From assembly GCA_965223255.1 (NCBI GenBank), contig CBDCWA010000004.1, forward strand, positions 2,914,001-2,978,000: DNA of 64,000 nucleotides, read 5' to 3'. This DNA is from CBDCWA01 sp965223255. Its GTDB lineage: Bacteria > Pseudomonadota > Alphaproteobacteria > Rhizobiales > Hyphomicrobiaceae. A model generated the notes under the pieces. It was not told the origin of the DNA, did not search any database, and saw only the letters and a program-made list of their open reading frames with translations. The position numbers and the translations under genes were made by a program. Below, piece after piece: positions 16,658 to 26,793 of the stretch. The stretch's first letter is position 1, and every line of letters begins with the position of its first letter.

Positions 16658-17545
16658 GTGATTCAAGTGTTTCTTTTTTGTATTCTATTTTTAATTGATA
16701 AACATCTTCGAGGGTCCAAGAAATTCAGTCCTCTAGTAAGTCTAGCTTCAGTAGCTCTTTTAGCTTGCCTTAGCTTTTCTATTTCGAAAGCGTCACAGTC
16801 TGCCGGTGCACACGCCAGTCAGTGCGCCCCACCAGACGCGCGTGTCGAGCAATTACCCGGCGGCTTAGCGCGGATAAGCGTCTCGGCGCCGTGCAAAAAA
16901 GGCAACTACGCCGTTATGGAGTACGGCGATCTAATTTCGATCGGCGCCCTCGATGAGAGCGGCAATTGGACCTTCATCCTCGATGCCTTCCAAGGCAGCG
17001 GCAAGCTCAAATTCAGTTTCGGCGACCAACACCGGCTTGAGCGAGATCTCCACATTAAAGAGCTGGAGTCCTTAACAAAAATAGCAATCGTTTGGCGAGA
17101 TGGCGTTGATCTCGACCTACATGCGTTTGAATACGCAGCACCAAAAAATTCAAATGGCCACAAATTCTCCGGTCGGCGGAGTGATTTAATGAAGACCCAG
17201 AGCCACGTATTGGCCAGCAGTCGCAGTCGGGGCTTTATGAGCTCCTCAAGCGCCGGACAAGCGCTGGGATACAACGTTGAAGTCTATACTGTCTTACATC
17301 ATCCCAATGAAAAGCGCGGCGTCATCAATTTCGCAATTGACTTCGTTTCGCGAGGCGGGCGTGCGCAAGGTGCGTATTGTGGCTCCAATCTCTATTCTTC
17401 GATCAAGTTTAATGTTTACGTGCTCAAGCGCGGAAAACCTGTGCGCGCTTATAATCGATTATTGTCGGCGGTGCAGTGTGGGACGAAACTCTTTGGCCGA
17501 ACGCGATTAATCTCTAATCTTGTCCCCGATCTTGAAATAGATTGA
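16658..17545 (+). CDS. secreted protein of unknown function (about 295 aa)
   Basis: No family recognised. The N-terminus has a hydrophobic segment (PLVSLASVALLACLSFSIS) consistent with a signal peptide, followed by a beta-rich region with four or more cysteines (SQCAPP, SAPCKKG, AYCGS, AVQCGT) that could form disulfides in the periplasm. The segment IAIVWRDGVDLDLHAFEY resembles a calcium-binding or VWA-associated strand pattern, but this is weak. The frame opens with GTG at 16658; a TTG farther in is also possible, since the first 20 residues are atypical. It is followed after 21 bases by the PstS-OmpA fusion gene, so the two are probably co-transcribed. Confidence 0.7.
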   Translation: MIQVFLFCILFLIDKHLRGSKKFSPLVSLASVALLACLSFSISKASQSAGAHASQCAPPDARVEQLPGGLARISVSAPCKKGNYAVMEYGDLISIGALDESGNWTFILDAFQGSGKLKFSFGDQHRLERDLHIKELESLTKIAIVWRDGVDLDLHAFEYAAPKNSNGHKFSGRRSDLMKTQSHVLASSRSRGFMSSSSAGQALGYNVEVYTVLHHPNEKRGVINFAIDFVSRGGRAQGAYCGSNLYSSIKFNVYVLKRGKPVRAYNRLLSAVQCGTKLFGRTRLISNLVPDLEID

Positions 17546-17566
17546 CGAAATTAGAGGGTAATTAAT

Positions 17567-19165
17567 ATGTTTCAACCAGAGTTATTAAAGTATAACTACA
17601 AAAACGATTTTATTATACAATTTCTACTCATATCTCTTCTTGTGCTCTTTCCAACCAATGTTGTGGCAGACTCCGTTACACTCAAGGCCAAGGACGCCAG
17701 CATTACGATCACCGGTCAACTCTCAAGCTTTGACGGCCTGGCGTACATAATCAAGACCCCCACATTCGGTGAATTAAGGCTGCTATCGGACGAGTTTAAT
17801 TGCATTTCGGGCAACTGTCCGCCCAAGCAGAAGGTTGTGGGTATTCATGGCTCCAATACCATTGGCGCAAAATTAATGCCTGCTCTCATCGAGGCCTATG
17901 CCAAGACAGCTGCAGCAAGCCTGGAGGTAAAAGGAGGCAAGACCCCAGAAGAGCTGGAGATGAGTTTGGCTCAAAAGAATGGGACCACATTAGCAACTAT
18001 AGATCTGCGATCGCACGGGTCTGGAACCGCAACCAAAGGTCTTGCCTCGAAGAAAGCCGTGATCGGTATGATGTCGCGGCCACTAAAGGATAAGGAATAT
18101 ATAGAATTGCGTAATGCCGGCCTTGACGATATGCGGGCAGCAGGCCGGCAGCATGTCCTCGGTCTGGATGCGCTTATGATCCTTACGGCACCCGGGAACA
18201 CTGTCTCGGCTTTGACAATTAGACAGGTTAGCGACATTTTCGCTGGCAAAATCACCGACTGGTCGCAAGTTGGCGGCAAGCCCGGCAAAATCAAGATTTA
18301 TGCACAAGATTCCAAATCAGGAACTTTCGACACATTCAATGTTTTGGTCCTAAAGCCATTCGAGAATCAGATCTCGGATAAGGCCAAGCGTTTCGAATCG
18401 TCGCCCGACCTTGCAGACAGCGTCACGCGCGACAAAAATGGCATTGGTTTCGTCGGTTATGCCTATCGGCGCAATGCAAAGGCTCTCAACATCACCAATC
18501 GGTGCCGGATAACAGTCGCGCCAACGGACTACAATATAAAATCTGACGAATACCCGCTCACCCGCCGGCTGTTCTTATACACGCCCGAGCTACGGCCTGA
18601 GTCCTTTGAGAGCAACTTCATTAAGTATGTGCTCTCGAAGTCCGCCCAACCAGTTATTGCCGAGGCTGGCTTCGTCAATCTCAATATTCAGATGATGCCA
18701 AAACTAAATCAGATAGCGCGGCTCAGCGATGCCCAGGCTGGGAGCAATGCAATAGGCAAGAAATTACTTGCGAGGATGACCGAGGTCTTGAAACGTTCCA
18801 CAAGACTATCGACGACAATTAGGTTTCCCGCTGGCTCTGTCAATCTCGATGACAAAGCATTGCAGGCCGTCAAAAGACTGGCAGAACACGCAAAAGTCTT
18901 GTTTGTCAAAAAGCCCGGGAGCAGACTCTTGTTGGCTGGGTTCTCCGATTCACAAGGCAACATCAAACGAAATCTCAGATTGTCGCGGATCCGGGCCAAG
19001 GCCGTACGCGACCAACTCGCAAAATCGTTATCAAAAGAAAAAATCAGCAGGTACGTCGCCGTGCGCGGGTTCGGATCGACATTGCCGGTTGGCTGCAATG
19101 CCACGGAAAACGGACGCGCCAAAAACCGCCGCGTGGAAGTCTGGCTTGTCAAGCCGGATGATTGA
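17567..19165 (+). CDS. PstS-like phosphate-binding domain fused to OmpA C-terminal domain (532 aa)
   Basis: The order is signal/anchor (about 15-35, LLISLLVLFPTNVVA), a short SLAP-like region, a type II periplasmic-binding domain of the phosphate family (about 90-385; GSNTIGAKLMPALIEAY, the GSGT signature in RSHGSGTATKG, KITDWSQVGG, DSKSGTFDTF, GIGFVGYAYR) and an OmpA-like peptidoglycan-binding domain (about 415-530; GFSDSQGNIKRNLRLSRIRAKAVRDQL, GCNATENGRAKNRRVEVWL). It would bind an oxyanion while held to the cell wall. No pst transport genes are near. A secreted protein precedes it by 21 bases. Confidence 0.82.
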   Translation: MFQPELLKYNYKNDFIIQFLLISLLVLFPTNVVADSVTLKAKDASITITGQLSSFDGLAYIIKTPTFGELRLLSDEFNCISGNCPPKQKVVGIHGSNTIGAKLMPALIEAYAKTAAASLEVKGGKTPEELEMSLAQKNGTTLATIDLRSHGSGTATKGLASKKAVIGMMSRPLKDKEYIELRNAGLDDMRAAGRQHVLGLDALMILTAPGNTVSALTIRQVSDIFAGKITDWSQVGGKPGKIKIYAQDSKSGTFDTFNVLVLKPFENQISDKAKRFESSPDLADSVTRDKNGIGFVGYAYRRNAKALNITNRCRITVAPTDYNIKSDEYPLTRRLFLYTPELRPESFESNFIKYVLSKSAQPVIAEAGFVNLNIQMMPKLNQIARLSDAQAGSNAIGKKLLARMTEVLKRSTRLSTTIRFPAGSVNLDDKALQAVKRLAEHAKVLFVKKPGSRLLLAGFSDSQGNIKRNLRLSRIRAKAVRDQLAKSLSKEKISRYVAVRGFGSTLPVGCNATENGRAKNRRVEVWLVKPDD

Positions 19166-19190
19166 GCAAGGCAGTATAAGTCTCGAAGTC

Positions 19191-19284
19191 AAATCAATTC
19201 AGTGCTTGCCGCGATTGCTCCTTCGCCGCCCAGGGGCTTGCGGTTCGCACCACAAAGGCCCTGCAAAAACCGAATTGATTTTTT
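19191..19284 (+). terminator. possible terminator after the PstS-OmpA gene
   Basis: AAATCAATTC at 19191-19200 pairs perfectly with GAATTGATTT at 19272-19281, followed by further T residues to 19284. The 71-base interval holds GC-rich inverted segments, so the arms may close a larger branched hairpin. It lies just downstream of the stop codon at 19165. The loop is long for a classic intrinsic terminator. Confidence 0.3.
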
Positions 19285-19791
19285 ATGACAGGGTGGCATC
19301 GTACTAGGGTGGCAATGCAACTGATTGTTGACCAAGAGATTCAAGACGAGCTGACAGATCCGGATAACATACAAAAATAAAACCCAACCTAAGTGAGATT
19401 AGTCGCTGCTTGGTGATCGCAGGTTAGAGCTGAGATCAGGTTTTTTGTTGCCGCGATTTTCATTGACATTGCGCCGCTTGAACGGTGCTTGGTGCCTAAA
19501 ATCATATGGCCATGTCCGAACTGAAGGGCGTAGGCGAACAGGTCTGAAAGTCCACAGTCTTGATCATTTCGTAATCATCAAATTGGGCGCGCAATCGCAT
19601 GGCATCCGTCTTGCAAAACGCACGCGCTTGGGAGAACCGAAGACCAAGGGCGTTGCCAATACGATCGGCCGCGCGCCAACGCAACGAAATTGAAGCACGT
19701 GACAAAGTGAGATCAACGCGCACTGACCGGACAAGAGAGCGAACAAACTCGACCACAGAACTTGTGTTGCGTCTCTGAATAGAAGCCCGTG
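19285..19791. other. non-coding or decayed region
   Basis: About 500 bases between two convergent genes. A minus-strand open frame at 19502-19756 has mixed plausible composition but no ribosome binding site or recognisable motif. I see no RNA gene or repeat. Confidence 0.3.
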
Positions 19792-20358
19792 TTATTCACC
19801 GCCACGAAACACGATATTCACGCCAATAGTGATTGCTCCCACCGCTTTCCCGTTGATCACCATCGTATGGCTGATTTGACTTCCCATAGTTTTCGTTGAT
19901 TGATCAAACTCGAACTTGCTGGAATGCGAACCAGTCAGTCCCTTTGGGTAAGTCTCAAGCCACTTCGCTTCATCGCCCTGCCAAAAATCAGATGTCTTCG
20001 GGCTAACGGCAATTGCCAGGCCTCTCTTACCCATGACGATGATTTCAGAAAAGCGTCCTTTTGCAGCCTCGATTTCAGTGCTGAGAAATTTTGAGAGCGC
20101 ATTGTGAAGAATAGGATTAATGACGGCGGTATCGCCCTTGCGCCAACGCTTGTCCAACGAAACGATCTGCGCAAGTGAATGAGCAGCGTATTTGGTGTTG
20201 TGGTCTTTGATCAACTTGACGAGATCTGGTCTCGCATTGATCTTGGAAACAATTCTATTTATGTAGACCAAATAGCCCTTTGACATTTTATCGCGAGGCT
20301 CCGCATACGCATCGGAGATGAGCGCGAACAATAACCCAAGCGCGATGGCTGTACGCAT
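19792..20358 (-). CDS. secreted Cache/PDC-like sensor-domain protein (188 aa)
   Basis: Signal peptide MRTAIALGLLFALISDAYA with cleavage after AYA, then a single Cache-like extracellular domain: a long N-terminal helix, the SEIIVMGKRGLAIAVSPKTSDFWQGDEAKW segment that matches the 'D.G..VA.S.KTSDYWQGDE' core of stand-alone PDC proteins, and VINGKAVGAITIGVNI at the end. No transmembrane or output domain is present, so it probably works as a soluble periplasmic ligand binder. No partner kinase lies beside it. Confidence 0.7.
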   Translation of the reverse strand: MRTAIALGLLFALISDAYAEPRDKMSKGYLVYINRIVSKINARPDLVKLIKDHNTKYAAHSLAQIVSLDKRWRKGDTAVINPILHNALSKFLSTEIEAAKGRFSEIIVMGKRGLAIAVSPKTSDFWQGDEAKWLETYPKGLTGSHSSKFEFDQSTKTMGSQISHTMVINGKAVGAITIGVNIVFRGGE

Positions 20359-21107
20359 TTTGGGGCCTCCCTTTGGTCATTGGCCTTAACAAGGTTACCA
20401 AAACCAAATAACGGTGTTTTTCAATCCGTCAAATCAAAATCCAGAAGACACTGCAACAAATTGGATACAGAAATAACGTGGACGGAAAAATAAACGGGAT
20501 GCGACACGACGAATAATTAGGCGACCCAGAATTAAAGGTACAACCATTGCGTGTATACTTTTGTTTGCCTAATACTGGTTGTTAAAGGTAGTAAAATCGG
20601 CCTCTGAAAGTTTCCGATAAAGAATTGATAATAGTCGCTGCAAATTGTCATGTAGTTGATAAAGTTTTGGAACACACAGTCAGGCCGGCTTATTTGACTG
20701 TCTAATAGTCTCACTATACGCCGGCCACTCGCGCATTTTTTGTGCGATGACCTCCAATCACGGTGTTGCAACAATTGGCCAATGCTAACAGGTCGCCGAG
20801 CTTCGCCGAACCGCTTCGAGAAACCACAGCAACATCATCTGATCTGTGGGTTGCGACGCGAACGGGAGGGCACGAAGTCCCGACGCCGTGTTTGATTGCC
20901 TCAAATTGTGGTGCCGGATCGAATGGCGCATTCCGCCTCGGACAATAGGTTGAAATTTGAAGTGCTCTTGCAAAACTGACTCGGGGTTGTCTGGCCCTTT
21001 CCGCCATGGCCTGATAGTCTCAGCGAAATCGAAGGCTGTTCCTTTCACTCGCCTAATCCTGTTGGGGCAGCAGGCATCATGAAGAGATACAAAGCCTACC
21101 TCCTGAT
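20359..21107. other. non-coding region between divergent genes
   Basis: About 750 bases upstream of both the Cache-like gene and selO. The left half is AT-rich and promoter-like. The right half (20714-21007) has an open minus frame, but its translation is Arg/Ser/Pro-rich without motif, and no ribosome binding site supports it. Confidence 0.35.
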
Positions 21108-22607
21108 ATGACGATCCATCAGCAGCCAGCGACGCGCTTTCCGCTCACCAATACCTACGCACGTTTGCCGGAACGCTTCTTTGCGCGCCTTTCGCTGAAA
21201 CCTGTGAGCGCGCCGCGCCTCGTCAAGCTCAATGCCCAGCTCGCGCAACATCTCGGTCTCGATCCTGAAGTTCTGGCATCCAGGCAGGGTGTAGAAATCC
21301 TGTCAGGCAACCGTCTACCTGAAGGGGCAGAACCTATTGCCCAGGCTTATGCCGGCCACCAATTCGGCAATTGGGTGCCGAAGCTCGGCGACGGACGCGC
21401 CATGCTGCTCGGTGAAGTGATCGACCGGGACGGTTTGCGCCGCGACATCCAGCTCAAGGGCTCCGGCCAAACACCATTTTCACGGATGGGGGATGGGCGC
21501 GCTTGGCTTGGGCCGGTGCTGCGCGAATATATTGTCAGCGAGGCCATGGCCGCACTTGGCGTACCGACGACGCGCGCGCTTGCGGTGGTGACCACCGGGG
21601 AAGACGTGGTGCGCGAGCAGGTTTTTCCCGGCGCGATCCTGACGCGGGTTGCCCAAAGTCATGTGCGGGTTGGCACGTTTCAGTACTTCGCGGCCCGTGG
21701 AGACGTCGAAGCCCTTAAAATGCTGGCCGATTACGTTATCGAACGGCATGACCCAGACGCAAAAGGGGCAGCACACCCGTATCGCACGCTCTTGGAAGCC
21801 GTTGTTGCCCGCCAGGCTTACTTGGTCGCACATTGGCAAGCAGTTGGCTTTATCCATGGTGTCATGAACACCGATAACATGTCGATTGCCGGCGAAACCA
21901 TAGACTACGGCCCGTGCGCGTTTATGGATACCTATCACCCGCAAACCGTATTCAGTTCGATCGACCTGGGTGGGCGCTATGCCTACGCCAATCAGCCGGG
22001 TATCGCGCAATGGAATCTGGCAACCTTTGCCCAATCCCTGTTGCCGTTACTTGATCAAGACGAGGACCAGGCGATTGCCTTTGCACAGGCGACCATTGAT
22101 GCGTTTCCCGGCATCTTTGCTGACGTCTACATGGCCTTAATGCGGGCAAAGCTGGGATTGGAGCGCCGGGAGAGCGGAGACCTGCAGCTGGCAGACGACC
22201 TGCTGGCGTGCATGGCGCAGGGCAAGGCGGACTTTACGCTGGTGTTCCGTCGTCTATCAGAAGTGTCATTCGCCCATCCTCACACGCTTGATGCGGTGCG
22301 TGCATTGTTTGCGGACCCAGCCTCAGTCGACGATTGGTTGGACCGATGGCGCAACCGGTTAGAGCTTGAGACGAGTGAAATAGAAAAGCGCATGGCAGAC
22401 ATGCAACGGGCCAATCCGCTTTACATTCCGCGCAATCACCTCGTCGAAGCAGCAATTCAGGCCGCAGCCGAACGGGAAGACTTCGCGCCATTTGAACAGC
22501 TGACGAACGTGCTGTCATCGCCATTTGCAGAACAATCGGATTGTCAACACTTTGGTTTGCCACCTAAGCCAGACGAAGTCGTCCACCAAACGTTCTGCGG
22601 TACATAA
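21108..22607 (+). CDS. selO: SelO/YdiU protein adenylyltransferase (499 aa)
   Basis: Pseudokinase-fold enzyme that transfers AMP from ATP to protein side chains, linked to redox stress. Signatures are GNWVPKLGDGRAMLLGEV, GSGQTPFSRMGDGRAWLGPV, HGVMNTDNMSI with the metal-binding Asn/Asp, and DYGPCAFMD. The C-terminus ends HQTFCGT, the bacterial Cys-containing counterpart of the selenocysteine tail. Full length. It stands alone, converging with an MFS gene. Confidence 0.92.
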   Translation: MTIHQQPATRFPLTNTYARLPERFFARLSLKPVSAPRLVKLNAQLAQHLGLDPEVLASRQGVEILSGNRLPEGAEPIAQAYAGHQFGNWVPKLGDGRAMLLGEVIDRDGLRRDIQLKGSGQTPFSRMGDGRAWLGPVLREYIVSEAMAALGVPTTRALAVVTTGEDVVREQVFPGAILTRVAQSHVRVGTFQYFAARGDVEALKMLADYVIERHDPDAKGAAHPYRTLLEAVVARQAYLVAHWQAVGFIHGVMNTDNMSIAGETIDYGPCAFMDTYHPQTVFSSIDLGGRYAYANQPGIAQWNLATFAQSLLPLLDQDEDQAIAFAQATIDAFPGIFADVYMALMRAKLGLERRESGDLQLADDLLACMAQGKADFTLVFRRLSEVSFAHPHTLDAVRALFADPASVDDWLDRWRNRLELETSEIEKRMADMQRANPLYIPRNHLVEAAIQAAAEREDFAPFEQLTNVLSSPFAEQSDCQHFGLPPKPDEVVHQTFCGT

Positions 22608-22650
22608 GGTCACGCGTAGAGCAGCCGCTGCCAAAATCAAATTAGCCTGC

Positions 22651-23892
22651 TCAAGGAGTGGCGGATCGTGCAGCGCGTCCCGATAGAAGAATGACCGCCA
22701 AACAAAAGACCGTGAAGATTGCCGATGTATAGAAGATCCAGGCTGGATGACCGAAGTCGAGCATCAGCCCGAAAATAAGCGGGGTGATTGTGGAGCCGAC
22801 GGACTGACCGGAATAGATGAAACCAAAAACTTTCCCCGCCGATCCCCTAGGTGCAGCATTGCGGATCATCATGTCCCGCGCTGGCCTGATCAGACCATTG
22901 ACCATACCTGCTAGCGTGAAGCAGAAAACCAACACCGTATAGTGCAAATTGACGGCACCAATGATCACCAGAATTAGCGCGGCCACGGTGAGGCTCGCTG
23001 CTGCGACAAGGTCATGACGGTTTGTCTGGTCGGCAACATAGCCGCCAAGGAGGACCCCTAAGGCACTGGCAAACAAGAAGCCACTGGCAGCGCCACCTGC
23101 TGCGGCAAGCGGTGTGTTATGCAGCGCCACAAGGCCGGCCACCGCAAAGTTTTTCAAACCGCCGCCGGCAAGTGAACTCATGCAAAAAAACAGGAAGAGA
23201 TAGAGAATAGCTGGGGTGGACACGATACGTTTTAGCAACTCAAGCGTTGAAAGCTGCTCGTGGTCATCGCTGTTCGGTGTTGCAGCCTTGCGTTTCCTAT
23301 AGGACTGACCGCCATCCTTCAAAGCGCCCCACTGCAGCCCAATCGCGGCGGCAACGATAAGCCCCGTCACGCCGCTCGCAATCAAGGCCGTGCGCCAATC
23401 CCAGATGGCGGTGATCGTCAACACCACGACGGGCGCGAGAGCGGATCCAAGATGCCCCGAAAATGTATGAAAGCTAAAGGACCGCCCCATCAAATGTTCG
23501 GGCATCGAGCTATTCAAAATACTGAAGTCCGTGGGATGGAACACCGAGTTTCCAACACCGAACAAGAGGATGAAGAAAACAAATAGATAAAGTGAATGCG
23601 TAAGCGCAATGGCAATAACGGCGACTGCGCAAATGAGCAGCCCCATGAACAGCATCGCCTTGGCGCCGACTTTATCGACGGCGATGCCGGCCGGCAATTG
23701 CAGGACTCCTGTCGTGAACGTTTTGACGCTGAGCAAAATGCCGAGCAAAGTGTAGCTCACCCCCAGATCGGCATGCAGAAATGGCAGTAACGGCGGCAAC
23801 AGCATACCGAGGTAATGACTCATGAAGTGGGCCGCACTCACGAGACCAAGGGCGCGAACATAAGGTTCGCGAATGACATTCGCCAAATTCAT
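22651..23892 (-). CDS. MFS transporter, Fsr-like (413 aa)
   Basis: Twelve-helix major facilitator superfamily permease of the inner membrane. The intracellular loop 2-3 motif is seen as GIAVDKVGAKAML and the HPTDFSILNSSMPEHLMGRSFSFHTFSGHLGSALAP segment is characteristic of fosmidomycin-resistance-like and related drug/metabolite carriers. Convergent with selO, with 43 bases between stop codons. Substrate unknown. Confidence 0.85.
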   Translation of the reverse strand: MNLANVIREPYVRALGLVSAAHFMSHYLGMLLPPLLPFLHADLGVSYTLLGILLSVKTFTTGVLQLPAGIAVDKVGAKAMLFMGLLICAVAVIAIALTHSLYLFVFFILLFGVGNSVFHPTDFSILNSSMPEHLMGRSFSFHTFSGHLGSALAPVVVLTITAIWDWRTALIASGVTGLIVAAAIGLQWGALKDGGQSYRKRKAATPNSDDHEQLSTLELLKRIVSTPAILYLFLFFCMSSLAGGGLKNFAVAGLVALHNTPLAAAGGAASGFLFASALGVLLGGYVADQTNRHDLVAAASLTVAALILVIIGAVNLHYTVLVFCFTLAGMVNGLIRPARDMMIRNAAPRGSAGKVFGFIYSGQSVGSTITPLIFGLMLDFGHPAWIFYTSAIFTVFCLAVILLSGRAARSATP

Positions 23893-24132
23893 GGGCTATC
23901 CTATCGCCGAGCAGAATCCCAGCGGCTAAACAATACTGAACAAGCCAATTACTTCATATGTCAAGTCATACCCACCGCGCTTAAATCAGTTTCGACAGAT
24001 TGCATCCACCAAAGCCTCGGTGCACCTTAGTGCCGGTAGACGAAGGTCTTCAATTGGTGAATAAAGCAGCAGCTGGACGTCGCGCGTGCTGCGGCGCTAC
24101 CCCATTCATATTGTCAAGAGCAGGCAACGACA

Positions 24133-25560
24133 TTGAACGAGACAGGGAGCGATACCGAACAAGACAAAGCCCGTTGGGCTGAAATCTTTGCCGGGGAATA
24201 TAGCATTCACACTTTCGTCTTAAGTCTTGGCATGCTGCTCTTTGCCATCAATCAGTTCGTCGTAACAACGATCATGCCTTCTGTAGTGGCGGATCTTGGC
24301 GGTGTCAATTTCTATACCTGGGCATTCTCGCTGTTTTCGGTGGGTGCCATCGTTGGGGCAGCCAGCGCCGGTCCGTTACGCGATGCGATAGGTGTTCGCA
24401 AGGCCTATGCCGGTGCGGGATTACTCTTAGCATTGGGTTTGGTGGGTGCGGCGTTGGCGCCCGACATGCCAACTTTGGTCGCTTGGCGCTTGCTCCAGGG
24501 CATCGCCAGCGGCGCGATCGCATCGCACGCCTATGGGCTCGTTGCGAAAATATTTCCCGAGCGGCTAAGGGGTCGTGTTCTGGGCACGATTTCGACCATA
24601 TGGGGCGTTGCAACGGTTGGCGGACCTGGCTTTGGTGCGTTGTTCTCGACGCCTGAGCTATGGCGTGGTGCGTTCTGGTCGCTGGCACCGCTTTCCGTAC
24701 TTTTTGCATACCTGGCCTGGCGTTTCATATCTGCCGGCGGCGGCCATGGTCAGTTATCGCAGATACCGTTCTGGCGATTGTCGCTTCTTGCCACGGCCGT
24801 CTTTTTGATGAGCGCAACATCACTGACCTCTGAAATTGTGTTTCAAGGATTGCTTCTGATGGCAGCGATTGGCCTGGTCGCCATTGCCTTTGTGCGTGAT
24901 GCGGCAGCAGACCGCAATATATTCCCCCGGTCCGTTACAGCCATACACACCGAGCTTGGTGCAACCTACTGGATCTTTTTCTTGGTGAGTATCGTGTTGG
25001 CGTTCGTCAACACTTACACGACTTTCTATCTGCAGGCTTTGCATGGTGTTGCGCCGTTTGCCGCGGGTTACCTGTTTGCTGTGCAATCGTTAATGTGGAC
25101 GGTTAGTGCGATCTACGTTGCAACGCTGACCACGGCCTATGCCGTGGCGTCAATCGTTGCGGGTCTCGTGGTTCTTCTGGCGGCGTCCATAGGCATAGCG
25201 ATCTGGGTTGATGCAGGCCCCGTGTTAGCACTTGCCATCGCCATTGGCGCAAGCGGCGTTGGTATCGGTCTTCTGAACAATCCGGCGATTCAGCACATTA
25301 TTTCGATCGCGCCCGAAAAAGAGCAACCATTGGCGGGCGTCTCCGTACAGGCCATTCGCAACATCGGCATCGCCATGGGTGCTGCAATGTCCGGGACAAT
25401 CGCCGTCTCAGCGGGTCTTGTAGACGGGGCCGATCGCACGACCATCGCATTTGCCATGCGCTGGGTCTTCGGTATTAATGTTGCTTTTGCGGTCTTTGCT
25501 CTCGCGATCGCCATTCGCGTTTTGGCATTGAAAAATGGAGAAGCCGCCAGGCGCGACTGA
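24133..25560 (+). CDS. MFS transporter, DHA2/EmrB-like (475 aa)
   Basis: Export-type major facilitator permease with a cytoplasmic N-terminus and about 14 predicted helices. Motifs: GPLRDAIGVRKAYAGAG after helix 2 and AWRLLQGIASGAIASHAYGLVAKIFPERLRGRVLG in helices 4-5, as in EmrB/QacA proteins. The frame begins at a TTG (24133) after an AGCAGG site. It precedes the decarboxylase-like gene by 86 bases in the same direction, so it may carry a related aromatic substrate. Confidence 0.83.
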   Translation: MNETGSDTEQDKARWAEIFAGEYSIHTFVLSLGMLLFAINQFVVTTIMPSVVADLGGVNFYTWAFSLFSVGAIVGAASAGPLRDAIGVRKAYAGAGLLLALGLVGAALAPDMPTLVAWRLLQGIASGAIASHAYGLVAKIFPERLRGRVLGTISTIWGVATVGGPGFGALFSTPELWRGAFWSLAPLSVLFAYLAWRFISAGGGHGQLSQIPFWRLSLLATAVFLMSATSLTSEIVFQGLLLMAAIGLVAIAFVRDAAADRNIFPRSVTAIHTELGATYWIFFLVSIVLAFVNTYTTFYLQALHGVAPFAAGYLFAVQSLMWTVSAIYVATLTTAYAVASIVAGLVVLLAASIGIAIWVDAGPVLALAIAIGASGVGIGLLNNPAIQHIISIAPEKEQPLAGVSVQAIRNIGIAMGAAMSGTIAVSAGLVDGADRTTIAFAMRWVFGINVAFAVFALAIAIRVLALKNGEAARRD

Positions 25561-25646
25561 GATTGAACGACAACGCTATGAGGGTTCGGTGATGATGAGG
25601 CATCCGGCAATCTTTGCACCTGCCAAATAACAAATGATGGTTGGTC

Positions 25647-26624
25647 ATGAACGTTACACTCGCAATTAATCGTTACGACCGGCATGTGCCCTTTTTTATG
25701 GGCACCCTGCCGCAACCCACAGGGCTGACCCTTACGCCACTTGAGGTTGGTGAGAGCATTCCGTTTCGCGATGGTGGCGAGCGCCATCTGCGCATGCTGA
25801 ACCATTTGGAATTCGACATTGCCGAGATGTCGCTTGCAAGCTTCATCATGTCGGTTGAGCGCGATCCGACGTTGCCGCTGGTCGGCATCCCGATTTTTCC
25901 GCGCCGCTTCTTTACCGCCGGACAGGTCTATGTCGGCAGTAAATCAGGGATCGAGAAGCCAGCCGATCTTAATGGTCGCAAAGTCGGCGTGCACGCCTTT
26001 CAAGTGACAATGAGCGTCCTTGCCAAAGGGGACCTCAATCTGGATTACGGTGTTGATTGGCGGACGATATCCTGGCATTCAATGCGCCCCGAACTCGTGC
26101 CGATAGACCTCGGCGATGATGTCAGCTGTTCGCCCATCGGCAAGGGAAAGGATATCGGCAATATGCTGTGCGATGGTGAGATCGATGCATTGATCTCCCC
26201 CCAGCCGCGCCAGTCGATGCTCGACAGGCCAGGTGATTATCGTCGCCTGTTTCCCGACGTGCAGGCCGAGGAGGTGCGCTATATCAAGACGCACGGGTTT
26301 TGGCCGATCATGCACTTGATGGTCATGAAAAAGGAGTTGGCAGAAAAATACCCCGATCTTCCATGTGAGCTGATAGATCTGTTCGATGAAGCCAAACGAC
26401 AAGCCTATCAATTCTACGATGATTCAAACTACGCTTTGCTTGTCGATGCCCGCCTTACAATCGAGCGTGAGCGCCAACTCTTCGGTGCCGACCCCATGCC
26501 TAATGGCTTGGCGGCAAACAAAAAGAATCTGGATCGCTTCATCGGTTATTGTCACGATCAACGCCTTATAAAGGCACCCTACGAGGCAGAGAGGTTATTT
26601 CATCCGGCCACATATGCGACGTAA
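25647..26624 (+). CDS. 4,5-dihydroxyphthalate decarboxylase family protein, PBP2 fold (325 aa)
   Basis: Periplasmic-binding-protein fold (NMT1/PhnD-like) of the family that includes Pht5, 4,5-dihydroxyphthalate decarboxylase. It opens MNVTLAINRYDRHVPFF without any signal peptide, so it is expected in the cytoplasm as an enzyme, not as an ABC-transporter binding protein. Family segments: HLEFDIAEMSLASFIMS, FPRRFFTAGQVYV, GLEKPADLNGRKVGV (with I at position 2), WRTISWHSMRPE, LISPQPRQSM and GFWPIMHLMVMKKEL. Two paralogues lie at 51154 and 63350. No ABC permease or ATPase is near. The start is the ATG at 25647. Confidence 0.75.
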   Translation: MNVTLAINRYDRHVPFFMGTLPQPTGLTLTPLEVGESIPFRDGGERHLRMLNHLEFDIAEMSLASFIMSVERDPTLPLVGIPIFPRRFFTAGQVYVGSKSGIEKPADLNGRKVGVHAFQVTMSVLAKGDLNLDYGVDWRTISWHSMRPELVPIDLGDDVSCSPIGKGKDIGNMLCDGEIDALISPQPRQSMLDRPGDYRRLFPDVQAEEVRYIKTHGFWPIMHLMVMKKELAEKYPDLPCELIDLFDEAKRQAYQFYDDSNYALLVDARLTIERERQLFGADPMPNGLAANKKNLDRFIGYCHDQRLIKAPYEAERLFHPATYAT

Positions 26625-26793
26625 GAGCGAAAGCAACCCGGGTTTGTACCTGAACCGGACGTACGAGGTATCCGCTTCGCATTGGCAATTTGCGTGCCGT
26701 TAGCGCAGACACATTCAGTGTCCAAGCGTTACGTGGTAGTCGAGGCGAGAGGGAATTGCAGGTTCGCCCACCACGCGCACCAAATTAACGACC

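Noticed and set aside
25647..26624. ABC-transporter substrate-binding protein
   Set aside because: No signal peptide and no permease or ATPase gene nearby; better fits the cytosolic decarboxylase branch of the fold.
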